The notes under the pieces are model-generated. The model searched no databases. It was given only the letters and a program-made list of their open reading frames with translations, and was not told the origin of the DNA. This document shows, piece after piece, positions 34,974 to 44,387 of a DNA stretch of 64,000 nucleotides. The position numbers and the translations under genes were made by a program. Positions within the stretch are counted from its first letter, which is position 1; the number at the start of each line of letters is the position of its first letter. The DNA comes from Pseudomonas xantholysinigenes (GTDB lineage: Bacteria; Pseudomonadota; Gammaproteobacteria; Pseudomonadales; Pseudomonadaceae): assembly GCF_014268885.2 (NCBI RefSeq), contig NZ_CP077095.1:124001-188000 (forward strand), given 5' to 3'.

Positions 34974-36308
34974 ATGACTCTGCGCAAGATCGCAGGGCTA
35001 GGAGCCCTATTGTCCCTCGTAATGCCAGGGCTGGCCCTGGCCGAGGAAACGGCCGCCCCGGTGCTCAACTCGGGCGACACCGCCTGGATGCTCACCTCGA
35101 CGGCGCTGGTCCTGTTCATGACCATCCCGGGCCTGGCCCTGTTCTACGGCGGCATGGTGCGCTCGAAGAACGTGCTGTCGGTGATGATGCAGTGCTTCGC
35201 CATCACCGGGCTGATCAGCATCCTGTGGGTCATCTACGGCTACAGCCTCGCCTTCGATACCGCCGGTATGGAAAAGGGCGTGCTCAACTTCAATTCCTTC
35301 ATCGGTGGCTTCTCCAAGGCCTTCCTCAGCGGCGTCACGCCGTCGGGCCTGACCTCCGCCACCGCGCTGTTCCCCGAAGCGGTGTTCATTACCTTCCAGA
35401 TGACCTTCGCCATCATCACCCCGGCGCTGATCGTCGGTGCCTTCGCCGAACGCATGAAGTTCTCGGCCATGCTGATCTTCATGGGCGTGTGGTTCACCCT
35501 AGTCTATGCGCCGATCGCGCACATGGTCTGGAGTGGCGACGGCGCGCTGATGTGGGACTGGGGCGTGCTGGACTTCGCCGGTGGCACCGTGGTGCACATC
35601 AACGCCGGTATCGCCGGCCTGGTCTGCTGCCTGGTGTTGGGCAAGCGCAAGGGTTATCCGACCACGCCGATGGCCCCGCACAACCTGGGCTATACCCTGA
35701 TGGGCGCGGCCATGCTGTGGATCGGCTGGTTCGGCTTCAACGCCGGTTCCGCCGCCGCGGCCAACGGCACTGCCGGCATGGCCATGCTGGTGACCCAGAT
35801 CGCCACCGCCGCCGCCGCCCTGGGCTGGATGTTCGCCGAGTGGATCTTCCACGGCAAACCCAGCGCCCTGGGCATTGCCTCGGGCGTGGTCGCGGGCCTG
35901 GTGGCCATCACCCCGGCCGCCGGCACGGTTGGCCCGATGGGCGCGCTGGTGATCGGCCTGGTATCCGGCATCGTCTGCTACTTCTGCGCCACCAGCCTCA
36001 AGCGCAAGCTGGGTTATGACGACTCCCTTGATGCCTTCGGCGTACACGGCATCGGCGGCATCATCGGCGCCCTGCTCACCGGCGTGTTCGCCGCGCCTGC
36101 CCTGGGTGGCTTCGGCGCGGTGACCGACATCGCCGCGCAGTTCTGGATCCAGGCCAAGGGCGTGATCTTTACCGTGGTCTACACCGCCATCGTCACCTAC
36201 GTGATCCTCAAGGTGCTCGACCTGGTGATGGGGCTGCGGGTCAGTGAAGAAGAAGAGTCGGTTGGCCTCGACCTGGCGCAACACAACGAGCGCGGCTACA
36301 ACCTGTAA
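34974..36308 (+). CDS. amtB: Ammonium transporter AmtB
   Basis: A 444-aa inner-membrane channel with a cleavable signal (MTLRKIAGLGALLSLVMPGLALA). The two pore histidines are in GGTVVHINAG and DAFGVHGIGG; GAFAERMKFSAML and the MAPHNLGYTLMGAAMLWIGW region match the family. The cytoplasmic tail LDLAQHNERGY fits GlnK docking. It ends in a Rho-independent terminator. Confidence 0.96.
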   Translation: MTLRKIAGLGALLSLVMPGLALAEETAAPVLNSGDTAWMLTSTALVLFMTIPGLALFYGGMVRSKNVLSVMMQCFAITGLISILWVIYGYSLAFDTAGMEKGVLNFNSFIGGFSKAFLSGVTPSGLTSATALFPEAVFITFQMTFAIITPALIVGAFAERMKFSAMLIFMGVWFTLVYAPIAHMVWSGDGALMWDWGVLDFAGGTVVHINAGIAGLVCCLVLGKRKGYPTTPMAPHNLGYTLMGAAMLWIGWFGFNAGSAAAANGTAGMAMLVTQIATAAAALGWMFAEWIFHGKPSALGIASGVVAGLVAITPAAGTVGPMGALVIGLVSGIVCYFCATSLKRKLGYDDSLDAFGVHGIGGIIGALLTGVFAAPALGGFGAVTDIAAQFWIQAKGVIFTVVYTAIVTYVILKVLDLVMGLRVSEEEESVGLDLAQHNERGYNL

Positions 36309-36326
36309 CCGCCCCGTGGGAAAACT

Positions 36327-36351
36327 TGCCCGGTTCGCCGGGCATTTTTTT
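36327..36351 (+). terminator. Rho-independent terminator of glnK-amtB
   Basis: TGCCCGG-TTCG-CCGGGCA followed by seven T, 19 bp after the amtB stop. Confidence 0.92.
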
Positions 36352-36446
36352 GCCTGTAGTTTGGTGCTTGGCGGCGGGCAAACGGTTTCGCGGTCCTGTT
36401 CGCGACCTGGGCCGAAAACTTACAAGTCATTGGGCGTTTCTGGTGC

Positions 36447-36474
36447 TTTGCTTTTTTCGCGAGCGCGCTAGAAT
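36447..36474 (+). promoter_or_regulatory. Predicted sigma70 promoter of the sutA transcript
   Basis: TTTGCT (36447-36452) and TAGAAT (36469-36474) spaced by 16 bp, in an otherwise non-coding stretch. Transcription would begin near 36481, about 260 bases before sutA. Confidence 0.55.
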
Positions 36475-36479
36475 GCGCG

Positions 36480-36740
36480 CCGAAGAGTGAAGGACGAGTA
36501 GTCCACACACTTCGCCACCCTTTGCTAGGCTTGCCAATAGCCTGTGGCCAGCAAGGGTCAAACACGATTTCGTCAGGCCTTGCCAGGAGCGGGGCCTGCA
36601 GGGTGCCGGGTCCCTCACCAGGGGGCGGACATCCAGGGCAGTGGCCAACCCACGGCCAGTTGAATTTTCACTGGTGGCTGCCGGTCTACGGCTGCGCCGG
36701 TCTATAACTAACCTGCTTTTCGCAAGTCATGAGGTAGAAC
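36480..36740 (+). ncRNA. Highly structured leader RNA (or sRNA) upstream of sutA
   Basis: Several stable hairpins can be drawn in 230 bases: CCCTTTGCT/AGCAAGGG enclosing AGGCT/AGCCT (36517-36555); CAGGCC/GGCCTG (about 36576-36601); CCCTCACCAGGGGG; TGGCC/GGCCA (36642-36659). No open frame with a ribosome binding site is visible. It starts from a predicted promoter and runs into sutA without a clear terminator, so a long 5' UTR is as likely as an independent sRNA. No Rfam family was recognised. Confidence 0.45.
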
Positions 36741-37070
36741 ATGAGCGACGACGATCTGGAAAATGATGACCTCGAAGTAGGCGACGAAGACGAGGGTGAT
36801 GAAGGCCTGGAAGCTGCGGCTGACGACGGCGCGGAAGACTCCGGCGACGACGACAGCAGCCCGGCGCCTGCGGCCAAGGGCAAATCCAAGGCGGCGGTCT
36901 CGGTAGACGAGATGCCGAGCATGGAAGCCAAGCAGAAAGAGCGCGATGCGCTGGCCAAGGCGATGGAAGAATTCCTGTCGCGCGGTGGCAAGGTGCAGGA
37001 AGTGGAGGCCAACGTGGTCGCCGATCCGCCCAAGAAGCCGGACAACAAGTACGGCAGCCGCCCTATCTGA
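36741..37070 (+). CDS. sutA: Transcriptional regulator SutA
   Basis: A 109-aa protein matching SutA: a strongly acidic, disordered N-terminus (MSDDDLENDDLEVGDEDEGD), a central helix (PSMEAKQKERDALAKAMEEF) and the conserved tail VVADPPKKPDNKYGSRPI. In P. aeruginosa, SutA binds RNA polymerase and favours transcription of ribosomal and other genes during slow growth. GAGGTAG precedes the ATG and a terminator follows. The amtB-sutA neighbourhood is kept. Confidence 0.9.
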   Translation: MSDDDLENDDLEVGDEDEGDEGLEAAADDGAEDSGDDDSSPAPAAKGKSKAAVSVDEMPSMEAKQKERDALAKAMEEFLSRGGKVQEVEANVVADPPKKPDNKYGSRPI

Positions 37071-37086
37071 GTGGTTGAATGCAAAA

Positions 37087-37113
37087 AAGCCCGCCGTCGC
37101 TGCGGGCTTTTTT
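37087..37113 (+). terminator. Rho-independent terminator of sutA
   Basis: AAGCCCGC - CGTCGCT - GCGGGCTT followed by a T-run, 16 bp after the stop codon. A half REP (GGCCGCTCCTACAGG) lies at 37132-37146. Confidence 0.9.
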
Positions 37114-37192
37114 GTGCCTGTCAGGTTGGCAAGGCCGCTCCTACAGGGATGGTGCACTGCCTGAAGATGTGGGATGGGGAATATGAAGTAGG

Positions 37193-37888
37193 TCAGCGCC
37201 AGCGCGCGAGCACGTCGGGCAACTGCGACAGCCGCTGGATCTCGGCATCCGGCGCCGTTTCACCGCTCCAGGGCTTGTGCTGCGGGTTGAACCACACCGC
37301 GCGCAACCCGGCGCGCTGGGCGCCGGCGATGTCGTCGCCCGGGTGGTCGCCGACGTGCACCGCCGCCGCCGCGTCCGCCTCACCCCGTTTCAGCGCCTCC
37401 ATGAACGGCGCCGGGTCGGGCTTGCCAATCCCCAGGTCCTCGGCACACAGCGCGAACTTGAAGTAGTCCGACAAGCCGAGCCTGCGTACATCGGCATTGC
37501 CATTGGTGACCACGCCAAGGGTGTAGTGATGGCGCAGGATTTCCAGCACCGGCTGCACTTCGGGGAACACCTCCACCTGGTGCCGGGCATGCAGGAATAC
37601 CTCGAAGCCTTCGTTGGCCAGCTCCAGGGCGTGCTTCTCGCTGTAACCGACCTCTTCCAGGGCATGGAACAGTACGCGCCGGCGCAGCGCGCTGATGCGG
37701 TGCTTGAGGCCTGGTTCGGCCTGTACCAGGCGCTCGCGGATGGCGAACAGGTGCTCCACCGGCACGCCGCCGAGGATCGGCGCGTTGGCTTCGAGCCAGT
37801 CGCGCAGCACGACTTCGGCGCTGGCGATGACCGGCGCGGTGTCCCACAAGGTGTCGTCGAGGTCGAAGGTGATCAGCTTGATGCTCAT
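37193..37888 (-). CDS. HAD-family hydrolase (YigB-like)
   Basis: A 231-aa HAD phosphatase. Motif I is DLDDTLWDT at residues 9-17, motif II VVTNGN, motif III the lysine of [10 protein letters not shown], and motif [19 protein letters not shown]. It resembles YigB, which in E. coli dephosphorylates the flavin precursor 5-amino-6-ribitylamino-uracil phosphate, but substrate choice in this family is broad. It overlaps xerC by 4 bp (ATGA) and is the last gene of the lptM-lysA-dapF operon. Confidence 0.88.
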   Translation of the reverse strand: MSIKLITFDLDDTLWDTAPVIASAEVVLRDWLEANAPILGGVPVEHLFAIRERLVQAEPGLKHRISALRRRVLFHALEEVGYSEKHALELANEGFEVFLHARHQVEVFPEVQPVLEILRHHYTLGVVTNGNADVRRLGLSDYFKFALCAEDLGIGKPDPAPFMEALKRGEADAAAAVHVGDHPGDDIAGAQRAGLRAVWFNPQHKPWSGETAPDAEIQRLSQLPDVLARWR

Positions 37889-38784
37889 GAGTCCGTGCCC
37901 TTGCTGCGTTTGGCCCGTGGATGGGCGCTGTCGTACACCGCCGCCAGGTGCTGGAAGTCCAGGTGGGTGTAGATCTGCGTGGTGCTGATGTCGGCATGGC
38001 CGAGCATCTCCTGCACCGCGCGCAGGTCCTGGGACGATTCCAGCAGGTGGCTGGCGAAGGAATGGCGAAGCATGTGCGGGTGCAGGTGCTGGCCTAGCTC
38101 GCGCTCGCCGGCGGTCTTGACCCGCATCTGGATGGCGCGGGGGCTCAGGCGCTTGCCCTGGCGGGTGATGAACACCGCGTCGTCCAGCGGGCCGCCGATG
38201 CCGCGCAGGCGCAGCCAGGCCTGCAACGCCTCGCGGGCCTTGCGCCCGACCGGCAGCACGCGGCTCTTGCCACCCTTGCCGAGCACCTGCACCAGGCCGG
38301 CGGCCAGGTCCAGCTGGGCAAGGTCGAGGCCGGTCAGCTCCGACAGGCGCAGGCCGGATGAGTAGAACAATTCGAGGATGGCCTGGTCGCGGCGGGCGAT
38401 GAAATCATCGTCGACGCCGCCGTCGAGCAGTTGCAGGGCGCGGTCGGTGTCCAGTGCCTTGGGCAGGCGCCGCTCGCCCTTGGGCGGCGTCAGGCCGTTG
38501 GCCGGGTCGTGCTGGCACAAGCCTTCGCGGTTGAGGTAGCGGTACAGGCCGCGCACCGCCGAGAGCAGGCGCGCCAGGCTGCGCGACGACTGGCCGTGAT
38601 GGTGCTGGCGCGCCACCAGCTGACGCAGCTGCTGGACTTGCAGCCCGGCCCAGCCGGCGATGCCTTGGGCATTGCAGAACTCGATGACCTTATCAAGGTC
38701 GCGGCGGTAGGCCAGCAGGGTGTGCTCGGACACCTGGCGCTCGTTGCGCAGGTGCGCGCAATAAGCTTCCAGCTGGCGTTCCAT
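37885..38784 (-). CDS. xerC: Site-specific tyrosine recombinase XerC
   Basis: A 299-aa recombinase of exact XerC size. Catalytic residues are Arg146 (SGLRLSEL), Lys170 (VLGKGGKSR), His237 and Arg240 ([12 protein letters not shown]), His263 ([10 protein letters not shown]) and nucleophile Tyr272 (IYTHLD). With XerD it resolves chromosome dimers at dif. It overlaps the DUF484 gene by one base (TGATG) and the HAD gene by four. Confidence 0.96.
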   Translation of the reverse strand: MERQLEAYCAHLRNERQVSEHTLLAYRRDLDKVIEFCNAQGIAGWAGLQVQQLRQLVARQHHHGQSSRSLARLLSAVRGLYRYLNREGLCQHDPANGLTPPKGERRLPKALDTDRALQLLDGGVDDDFIARRDQAILELFYSSGLRLSELTGLDLAQLDLAAGLVQVLGKGGKSRVLPVGRKAREALQAWLRLRGIGGPLDDAVFITRQGKRLSPRAIQMRVKTAGERELGQHLHPHMLRHSFASHLLESSQDLRAVQEMLGHADISTTQIYTHLDFQHLAAVYDSAHPRAKRSKGTDS

Positions 38785-39482
38785 CAGCGCACCGAGCGCA
38801 AGGTCTGGGTGAAGCGTGGGACCACGCGGCCGAGCACTTCGGCAATGTAACTGAGGAACAGGGTGCCGACGCTGCTCTTGTAGTGCTGTGGGTCGCGGCT
38901 GCCGATCGCCAGCACGCCATGCAGGCCCTGGTACTCCAGGGTGGCCACGGCGCTGGAGCCGACCTCCTTGTGCTGCGCCTCACCGAACAGGAAGGCCAGC
39001 TCATGCTCGCGCAGGCTGCCGCTGGTGGTCTTGCCTCCGGCGATCAGGCCGCCGATCGCTTGTTGCGCCTCGGCTCCGGACACCCAACGGCCGACCGGCG
39101 CGGCGTTTTCACCGAACAGTATCAGGCTGACGAAGGGCACCTGGAACTCCTGACGGAGGCTGTCCTCGACCGCCATCACCACTTCTTCCAGGCTGTTGGC
39201 ATCCAGCAGGTCGAGGATCAGCCGGCGGGTCTTGTCGAACAGCCGGTCGTTGTCGCGGGCCACGTCCATCAGTTGCGACAGGCGATGGCGCATCTCGATG
39301 TTGCGGTCGCGCAGCAGCTTGAGCTGGCGCTCCACCAGCGACACGCTGTCGCCGCGCTGGTGGGGAATGCGCTGCTCGACCAGCAGTTCGTCGTGCTCGG
39401 CGAAGAACGTCGGGTGGGCGCGCAGGTAGGCGACCACGGTGTCGACGTCGAGCTCGGGTGTAGCGGTAGGCTGATCGGTCAT
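38784..39482 (-). CDS. DUF484 family protein (GAF-like)
   Basis: A 232-aa protein with an N-terminal helical part ([20 protein letters not shown], then [20 protein letters not shown]) and a GAF-like C-terminal half. DUF484 is nearly always found between dapF and xerC in gammaproteobacteria, but its function is unknown. It starts 13 bp after dapF and overlaps xerC by one base. Confidence 0.92.
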   Translation of the reverse strand: MTDQPTATPELDVDTVVAYLRAHPTFFAEHDELLVEQRIPHQRGDSVSLVERQLKLLRDRNIEMRHRLSQLMDVARDNDRLFDKTRRLILDLLDANSLEEVVMAVEDSLRQEFQVPFVSLILFGENAAPVGRWVSGAEAQQAIGGLIAGGKTTSGSLREHELAFLFGEAQHKEVGSSAVATLEYQGLHGVLAIGSRDPQHYKSSVGTLFLSYIAEVLGRVVPRFTQTLRSVR

Positions 39483-39495
39483 GGCGGATACTCGC

Positions 39496-40326
39496 TTAGA
39501 GACGAACTTGTCCTTCGAATACGCGTACGGCTGGGCCGGTCATCAACACCGGCTTGCCGGGGCCGGCCCATTCGATGCTCAGGCGCCCGCCCGGCAGGTC
39601 GATGGTCACCGGCGAATCCATCCAGCCTTGGCTGATGGCCGCTACGGCAGCGGCGCAGGCGCCGGTGCCGCAGGCCAGGGTCTCGCCGGCGCCACGCTCC
39701 CAGACCCGCAGGTTGGCGCGGTGGCGGTCGATGACCTGGATGAAACCCGCGTTGACCCGCTGCGGGAAGCGCGGGTGATGTTCGATCCTCGGTCCCAGCT
39801 CGTGCACCGGCGCGCTACGCACGTCATCGACGCGCAGCACCGAATGCGGGTTGCCCATGGACACGGCGGCAATCTGGTGCACTTTGCCATCGACTTCGAG
39901 CGGGTAGCTCAGCGCCTGCTCATCGGCGATGAACGGGATCTCGGCGGGCACGAAACGTGGCGGCCCCATGTCGACGCAGACTTGGCCATCGTTGCGCACG
40001 TCCAGTTCGATGATGCCGCCCTTGGTCTCGACGCGGATGCGTTTCTTCGCGGTCAGGCGCTTGTCCAGCACGAAGCGGGCAAAGCAGCGCGCGCCGTTGC
40101 CGCATTGCTCGACCTCGGAACCGTCGGCGTTGAAGATCCGGTAGCGAAAGTCCACCTCCGGGTTGTTCGGCGCCTCGACGATCAGCAACTGGTCGAAGCC
40201 GATGCCGGTGTTGCGATCGCCCCATTGCTTGGCGTGCTTGGGTTGGATATGCGCGTGCTGGCTGACCAGGTCGAGGACCATGAAGTCGTTACCCAGCCCA
40301 TGCATCTTGGTAAAGCGCAGCAACAT
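39496..40326 (-). CDS. dapF: Diaminopimelate epimerase DapF
   Basis: A 276-aa cofactor-independent racemase interconverting LL- and meso-diaminopimelate for lysine and peptidoglycan synthesis. The two catalytic cysteines are Cys75 (EQCGNGARC) and Cys219 (LACGTGAC). ATG 40326 ([15 protein letters not shown]) with GGAG upstream is the true start; a longer frame to 40437 is rejected. It lies 4 bp after lysA. Confidence 0.96.
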   Translation of the reverse strand: MLLRFTKMHGLGNDFMVLDLVSQHAHIQPKHAKQWGDRNTGIGFDQLLIVEAPNNPEVDFRYRIFNADGSEVEQCGNGARCFARFVLDKRLTAKKRIRVETKGGIIELDVRNDGQVCVDMGPPRFVPAEIPFIADEQALSYPLEVDGKVHQIAAVSMGNPHSVLRVDDVRSAPVHELGPRIEHHPRFPQRVNAGFIQVIDRHRANLRVWERGAGETLACGTGACAAAVAAISQGWMDSPVTIDLPGGRLSIEWAGPGKPVLMTGPAVRVFEGQVRL

Positions 40327-40330
40327 GGGC

Positions 40331-41578
40331 TTACTCCGGCAGCAGGCTTTCGCCGGCGAACAGTTCGGGGATGGTTTCGCGGCGACGCACCTCGAAGGCC
40401 TGGTCGCCATCGACCAGTACTTCGGCGCAACGGCCACGGGTGTTGTAGTTGGAGCTCATGACGAAACCATAGGCGCCCGCGGAGCGCACGGCCAGCAGGT
40501 CACCTTCGGCGAGGTCGAGCATGCGGTCCTTGGCGAGGAAGTCGCCGGTCTCGCAGATCGGCCCGACCAGGTCGTAGGCCCGGCCTTCACCGTCGCGCGG
40601 CGTGACCGCGCTGACGTCCATCCAGGCCTGGTACAGGGCCGGGCGGATCAGGTCGTTCATCGCCGCGTCAATGACGGCGAAGTCCTTGTGCTCGGTGTGC
40701 TTGAGGTATTCCACGCGGGTCAGCAGCACGCCACCGTTGGCGACGATGTAGCGGCCTGGCTCGAACACCAGAGCCAGTTCGCGGCTGCCGACACGTTCAC
40801 GAATGGCTTTGATGTAGTCGGCCAGTACCGGCGGCTGCTCGTCTCGGTAGCGCACGCCGACACCGCCGCCGAGGTCGAGATGGCGCAGGTGGATGCCGCA
40901 CTCGGCCAGGCGGTCGACCAGCACCAGCAGGCGGTCGAGGGCGTCGAGGAAGGGCTCGACGCTGGTCAGTTGCGAACCGATATGGCAATCAACGCCGACT
41001 ACATCCAGATTCGGCAACTGCGCGGCGCGCACGTACAGGGTCTCGGCGTCGGCGATGGCAATGCCGAACTTGTTCTCTTTGAGGCCGGTGGAAATGTACG
41101 GATGAGTGCCGGCATCGACATCCGGATTCACCCGCAGCGACACCGGGGCCACTTTGCCCAGCTCGGCCGCCACGGCTTGCAGGCGCTCGAGCTCGTCGGC
41201 GGATTCGACATTGAAGCAGTGCACGCCGACTTCCAGGGCGCGGCGCATGTCGGCGCGGGTCTTGCCAACCCCGGAAAACACCACGCGATCGGCGCGGCCA
41301 CCGGCGGCCAGCACGCGCTCCAGTTCACCGCCGGAGACAATGTCGAAGCCCGCTCCCAGGCGCGCCAGCAGGTTCAGCACGCCCAGGTTGGAGTTGGCCT
41401 TGACCGCGAAGCACACCAGATGCTCGACCCCTTGCAGGGCCTCGGTGTAGCTGCGGTACTGGGCCTCGATATGAGCGCGCGAATACACATAGGTGGGGGT
41501 GCCGAAACGTTCGGCGAGCGCCGTCAGGGCTACCCCTTCCGCGAACAGCTCGCCGTCGCGGTAGATGAATGCATCCAT
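40331..41578 (-). CDS. lysA: Diaminopimelate decarboxylase LysA
   Basis: A 415-aa PLP-dependent fold-III decarboxylase making L-lysine from meso-DAP. The PLP lysine is Lys60 ([10 protein letters not shown]); CHIGSQ and the glycine-rich [11 protein letters not shown] bind the phosphate, and GPICETGDF provides the active-site Cys. It lies between lptM and dapF with very short spacers, the conserved operon. Confidence 0.96.
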   Translation of the reverse strand: MDAFIYRDGELFAEGVALTALAERFGTPTYVYSRAHIEAQYRSYTEALQGVEHLVCFAVKANSNLGVLNLLARLGAGFDIVSGGELERVLAAGGRADRVVFSGVGKTRADMRRALEVGVHCFNVESADELERLQAVAAELGKVAPVSLRVNPDVDAGTHPYISTGLKENKFGIAIADAETLYVRAAQLPNLDVVGVDCHIGSQLTSVEPFLDALDRLLVLVDRLAECGIHLRHLDLGGGVGVRYRDEQPPVLADYIKAIRERVGSRELALVFEPGRYIVANGGVLLTRVEYLKHTEHKDFAVIDAAMNDLIRPALYQAWMDVSAVTPRDGEGRAYDLVGPICETGDFLAKDRMLDLAEGDLLAVRSAGAYGFVMSSNYNTRGRCAEVLVDGDQAFEVRRRETIPELFAGESLLPE

Positions 41579-41587
41579 GGGATTTCC

Positions 41588-41803
41588 TTACTGAGCGGGC
41601 GACGGCTCAGCCTGCTCTTGCGGCTCCAGGTCCTGTTGCTGCTGCACAGGCTGGGCCCGCTGGTGCTGGTGCGACGACGACTTGCGTGGGCCTTTGCCGT
41701 CCTTGCCGTCTTCGGGCAGGTACAGAGGGCCTTTCTGACCGCAGGCGGAAACGAGGCAGGCGACCGCGACCAGCGCCGCGAGAGAGGAAATCAGGCGTTT
41801 CAT
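41588..41803 (-). CDS. lptM: LPS translocon maturation chaperone LptM (YifL-like lipoprotein)
   Basis: A 71-aa lipoprotein. The lipobox LVSAC puts the modified Cys at 21, followed by the family signature [11 protein letters not shown]. The rest is a Gln/Pro-rich tail. LptM helps oxidative assembly of LptD at the outer membrane. ATG 41803 is chosen by the signal peptide; an earlier in-frame codon adds an unlikely N-terminus. Formerly called LppL in Pseudomonas. Confidence 0.9.
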   Translation of the reverse strand: MKRLISSLAALVAVACLVSACGQKGPLYLPEDGKDGKGPRKSSSHQHQRAQPVQQQQDLEPQEQAEPSPAQ

Positions 41804-41932
41804 GGGTGAAATCCTTGGAAATATGCAGTATTGCGGCCGAGTATACCGAGCGACCACCTGATTGCCTATGCAAGTGCCGACCCGCCTGGCGGGCTATCGT
41901 TCGGGTTGCCGGGCGGGTAGAGCCGCTGCCTT

Positions 41933-41959
41933 GGTAGGAGCGGGTATACCCGCGAAAGG
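41933..41959. repeat. Single REP unit
   Basis: GGTAGGAGCGGGTATACCCGCGAAAGG, one isolated REP between the divergent lptM and cyaY genes. Confidence 0.75.
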
Positions 41960-42055
41960 ACTCGTGCAGGCATCCGCTAGTCTTTGCATTCAGCGGCTGG
42001 CGCCCGTATCTTCCCCGGCTTGCCTGTAATGCAGCCAATTTTCGAGGTTCTTGCA

Positions 42056-42388
42056 ATGAGTTTGAGCGAAGCGCGTTTCCACGATCTGGTCGACGCGACC
42101 CAACAGGCCCTGGAAGACCTGTTCGACGAGAGCGGCATGGACCTGGACATGGAGAACTCCGCCGGGGTGCTGACCGTCAAGTTCGACAACGGCAGCCAGC
42201 TGATCTTCAGCCGCCAGGAGCCGCTGCGCCAGCTGTGGCTGGCCGACCGGTCCGGCGGCTTCCACTTCGACTACGACGAAGAAAGCGGCAAGTGGGTGTG
42301 CGAGAAGAGCGAAGAGTTGCTCGGCGAGATGCTCGAGCGCATCGTCTGGGAGCGGGCCGGCGAGAAGCTGGATTTCGACGAGATCTGA
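42056..42388 (+). CDS. cyaY: Iron donor/frataxin protein CyaY
   Basis: A 110-aa frataxin. The acidic helix EARFHDLVDATQQALEDLF followed by DESGMDLDMEN and the strand LRQLWLADRSGGFHFDYDEE are characteristic. CyaY binds iron and modulates IscS-dependent Fe-S cluster assembly. ATG 42056 is the family start. It is divergent from lptM, the conserved layout, and one base separates it from the DUF1289 gene. Confidence 0.94.
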   Translation: MSLSEARFHDLVDATQQALEDLFDESGMDLDMENSAGVLTVKFDNGSQLIFSRQEPLRQLWLADRSGGFHFDYDEESGKWVCEKSEELLGEMLERIVWERAGEKLDFDEI

Positions 42389-42389
42389 G

Positions 42390-42608
42390 ATGAGCGTCCA
42401 GCCACGGCCAGCGAAGCCGCTCTACAGTAATGTCAGCCCCGCGGTGCCATCACCTTGTATCAATGTGTGTCGGTTGGATGAGCACAAGGTGTGCACCGGT
42501 TGCCATCGCCACGTCGAGCATATTCGCGAGTGGCGCTCGGCGGACGATGCGCGGCGCCGGCAAATCTGCCACGAGGCGCTGGCCTTGAGAGTCCGGATGC
42601 AGCGATAG
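42390..42608 (+). CDS. DUF1289 small Cys-rich protein
   Basis: A 72-aa protein with the DUF1289 cysteine set SPCINVCRLDEHKVCTGC followed by HRHVEHIREW. These four Cys probably bind metal. It is immediately after cyaY (one-base gap), so co-translated, and is closed by the terminator at 42689. Function unknown. Confidence 0.88.
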   Translation: MSVQPRPAKPLYSNVSPAVPSPCINVCRLDEHKVCTGCHRHVEHIREWRSADDARRRQICHEALALRVRMQR

Positions 42609-42688
42609 CCCCAGCGAAGGTGTGGGCTTGAGTATTTGCCCGGCTGTGGTAGTGTCAGGTTCTGCGTCACTGACGCCAAACGCTTTTT

Positions 42689-42717
42689 GCAAACCCCGCC
42701 CTTGGGCGGGGTTTTGC
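42689..42717 (+). terminator. Rho-independent terminator between DUF1289 and rnk
   Basis: GCAAACCCCGCCC - TT - GGGCGGGGTTTTGC, then CTTT. About 80 bp after the DUF1289 stop and 50 bp before rnk. A hairpin so close to the rnk start could also attenuate rnk if transcription begins upstream. Confidence 0.8.
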
Positions 42718-42765
42718 TTTATCTGCCTGTGGAAAACCGCTGGTTCAAAGGAGTCTGACTGGATC

Positions 42766-43176
42766 ATGAGCACCAAGCCTTCCCTCATCCTCACCCGCTT
42801 GGACGTGCAGCGTCTGGAGCGCCTGCTCGACAGCCTCGATGAAAGCACCCCGGGTGTGCTCGCCCTGCAGGACGAGTTGGACCGTGCCGAACAGGTGGTC
42901 GGTCACGAGGAGGTGCCCGCTGGTGTGGTGACCATGAACTCCCGCGTGCACTGCCGCGAGATCGCCAGTGGCAAGGACTACCACCTGACCCTGGTTTACC
43001 CGAAGGATGCCGGGCCGGAAGGCAATGTCTCGATCCTCGCGCCGATTGGCTGCGCGCTGCTGGGCCTGTCGGTGGGCGACCAGATCGACTGGCCGGCTCC
43101 GGGTGGCAAGACCCTCAAGCTTGAGCTGCTGGCGGTTGAATACCAACCGGAGGCGGCGGGCGACTTCGACCTCTGA
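42766..43176 (+). CDS. rnk: Regulator of nucleoside diphosphate kinase, Rnk
   Basis: A 136-aa protein of the GreA/GreB C-terminal type fold. An N-terminal helical hairpin (ILTRLDVQRLERLLDSL) is followed by the FKBP-like domain VVTMNSRVHCREIASGKDYHLTLVYP ... APIGCALLGLSVGDQIDWP. Rnk binds RNA polymerase near the secondary channel and influences NTP pools. ATG 42766 follows AAAGGAG at a rather long distance (13 bases). Confidence 0.93.
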   Translation: MSTKPSLILTRLDVQRLERLLDSLDESTPGVLALQDELDRAEQVVGHEEVPAGVVTMNSRVHCREIASGKDYHLTLVYPKDAGPEGNVSILAPIGCALLGLSVGDQIDWPAPGGKTLKLELLAVEYQPEAAGDFDL

Positions 43177-43199
43177 GGTGTGGACACGGCTCCATGGAC

Positions 43200-44063
43200 C
43201 TAGCCGAGCGCCCGCTTGTGCTGGTCCTTGGCAAGTGTGTAATTGGCATGGATGCAGTTATCGACGATACGGCTGCGTAGCGACCAGTCCGTGTTGATGA
43301 TCCGGAAGTTCTGGATGTAGCTGTTGATGTCCTTGGACTCGAACCATGCGTCAATCTTGTCGCTGAAGTCGTCCGGGGTGAAAAACAGCTTGTTGTACTT
43401 GGCGCATTGGATCGAACTCAGGGGCAGGCGACGCTGCTGTTTCCGCTTCTGCGCCCATTCGTCCATGAACGCCTTCAGTTTCGTGGTGCTGGGGGTGTTG
43501 CTACCGATCCAGCCATGTGCAACGCCCCGCCAGTATCGGTCGGATGACGGCCCGTTGTAGGCAATGACCACCGTCTTGCCTGGGCGTTGCTGCCACAGTT
43601 GATCCAACGTTAGGTCGCGCAGGTTGTAGTCGATCATTCGTTTATTCAGGTGCTTTTCGAGCAGTTCCTGCAGGCGGCTGTGCTCCTCGTTACTGAATCC
43701 ATCGAACTGATGTAAGTCGAGGATGACGATTTCCTTGGCATTGGCCGGGTTCCGGTAGAACGTCTCCAAGGCCATGACCACATCGCCCAGCACCGTGCGC
43801 CCCGAGGACTTCAGGTGGTACAGCTGGTAGCGTTCTGGCTGATCGGGACGAAATGACCGGTGTGCTTGCACGCGCAGGTCCAGTACGCGGATGCCGCCAC
43901 GCAGTTGGGCGAGGCAGGGGACGTCCTGGGTGACTTCTTGGCGAAAGTTGTAGTTCGGTGCTTGCTTGTCCATGCCGGAGTCGTGGCTACCCGGCAAAAT
44001 CAGTTGGTCGATGCGCAGGCGTCCCAGCTCAGGGTGCTTGCCCATCCAGTTTTCATTGCTCAT
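43200..44063 (-). CDS. PI-PLC X-domain phosphodiesterase, no signal peptide
   Basis: A 287-aa protein with the bacterial PI-PLC TIM-barrel X domain. Catalytic His27 is in LPGSHDSGM; Arg64 in RVLDLRVQ and His83 in YQLYHLK match the second half of the active site; VILDLHQFDGF and GKTVVIAYN are later strands. It lacks a signal peptide, unlike secreted Bacillus PI-PLC. It stands alone, convergent with rnk and upstream of a REP pair. A cytosolic enzyme, or an effector exported by another route, are both possible. Confidence 0.82.
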   Translation of the reverse strand: MSNENWMGKHPELGRLRIDQLILPGSHDSGMDKQAPNYNFRQEVTQDVPCLAQLRGGIRVLDLRVQAHRSFRPDQPERYQLYHLKSSGRTVLGDVVMALETFYRNPANAKEIVILDLHQFDGFSNEEHSRLQELLEKHLNKRMIDYNLRDLTLDQLWQQRPGKTVVIAYNGPSSDRYWRGVAHGWIGSNTPSTTKLKAFMDEWAQKRKQQRRLPLSSIQCAKYNKLFFTPDDFSDKIDAWFESKDINSYIQNFRIINTDWSLRSRIVDNCIHANYTLAKDQHKRALG

Positions 44064-44221
44064 GTTGCGCGTCTCATCAGGTGGGGAGCGCGCAGCATGC
44101 TTCCTACAAATCAGCTCCAGGCAGCCGGAAGCAGTTCCTAAAGGGCAGCCCTTTCAAGGTCTTTGCGTTTTTTCGGATGTGGCCGCTTCAATTCAAGATT
44201 GCCGGGGCTGCGTTGCAGCCC

Positions 44222-44285
44222 TTTCGCGACACAAGGCCGCTCCTACAGGACGGCACGGTCACCTGTAGGAGCGGCCTTGCCGAGG
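44222..44285. repeat. REP inverted pair of the GGCCGCTCCTACAG type
   Basis: TTTCGCGACACAAGGCCGCTCCTACAGG faces CCTGTAGGAGCGGCCTTGCCGAGG. This is the variant whose core also forms the arms of the 251-bp elements. The rest of the 44064-44387 gap has a weak stem GGCTGTT/AACAGCC near the cyaA 3' end and no gene. Confidence 0.8.
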
Positions 44286-44387
44286 CGTCGGACCGGTCGG
44301 AAAGGGTCGCAAAGCGACCCCGGCGAGTCTAAGTCGGACGCCAATTCTCAACACCTTGAAAGGGCTGTTCCTAAAGGGGAAACAGCC

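Noticed and set aside
36480..36740. 6S RNA or RNase P RNA
   Set aside because: The fold is a series of separate hairpins without the single long stem and central bubble of 6S, and the conserved RNase P core segments are absent.
37885..38784. XerC gene as a sign of an integrated element
   Set aside because: It is the housekeeping recombinase in the conserved dapF-DUF484-xerC operon, not a phage integrase.
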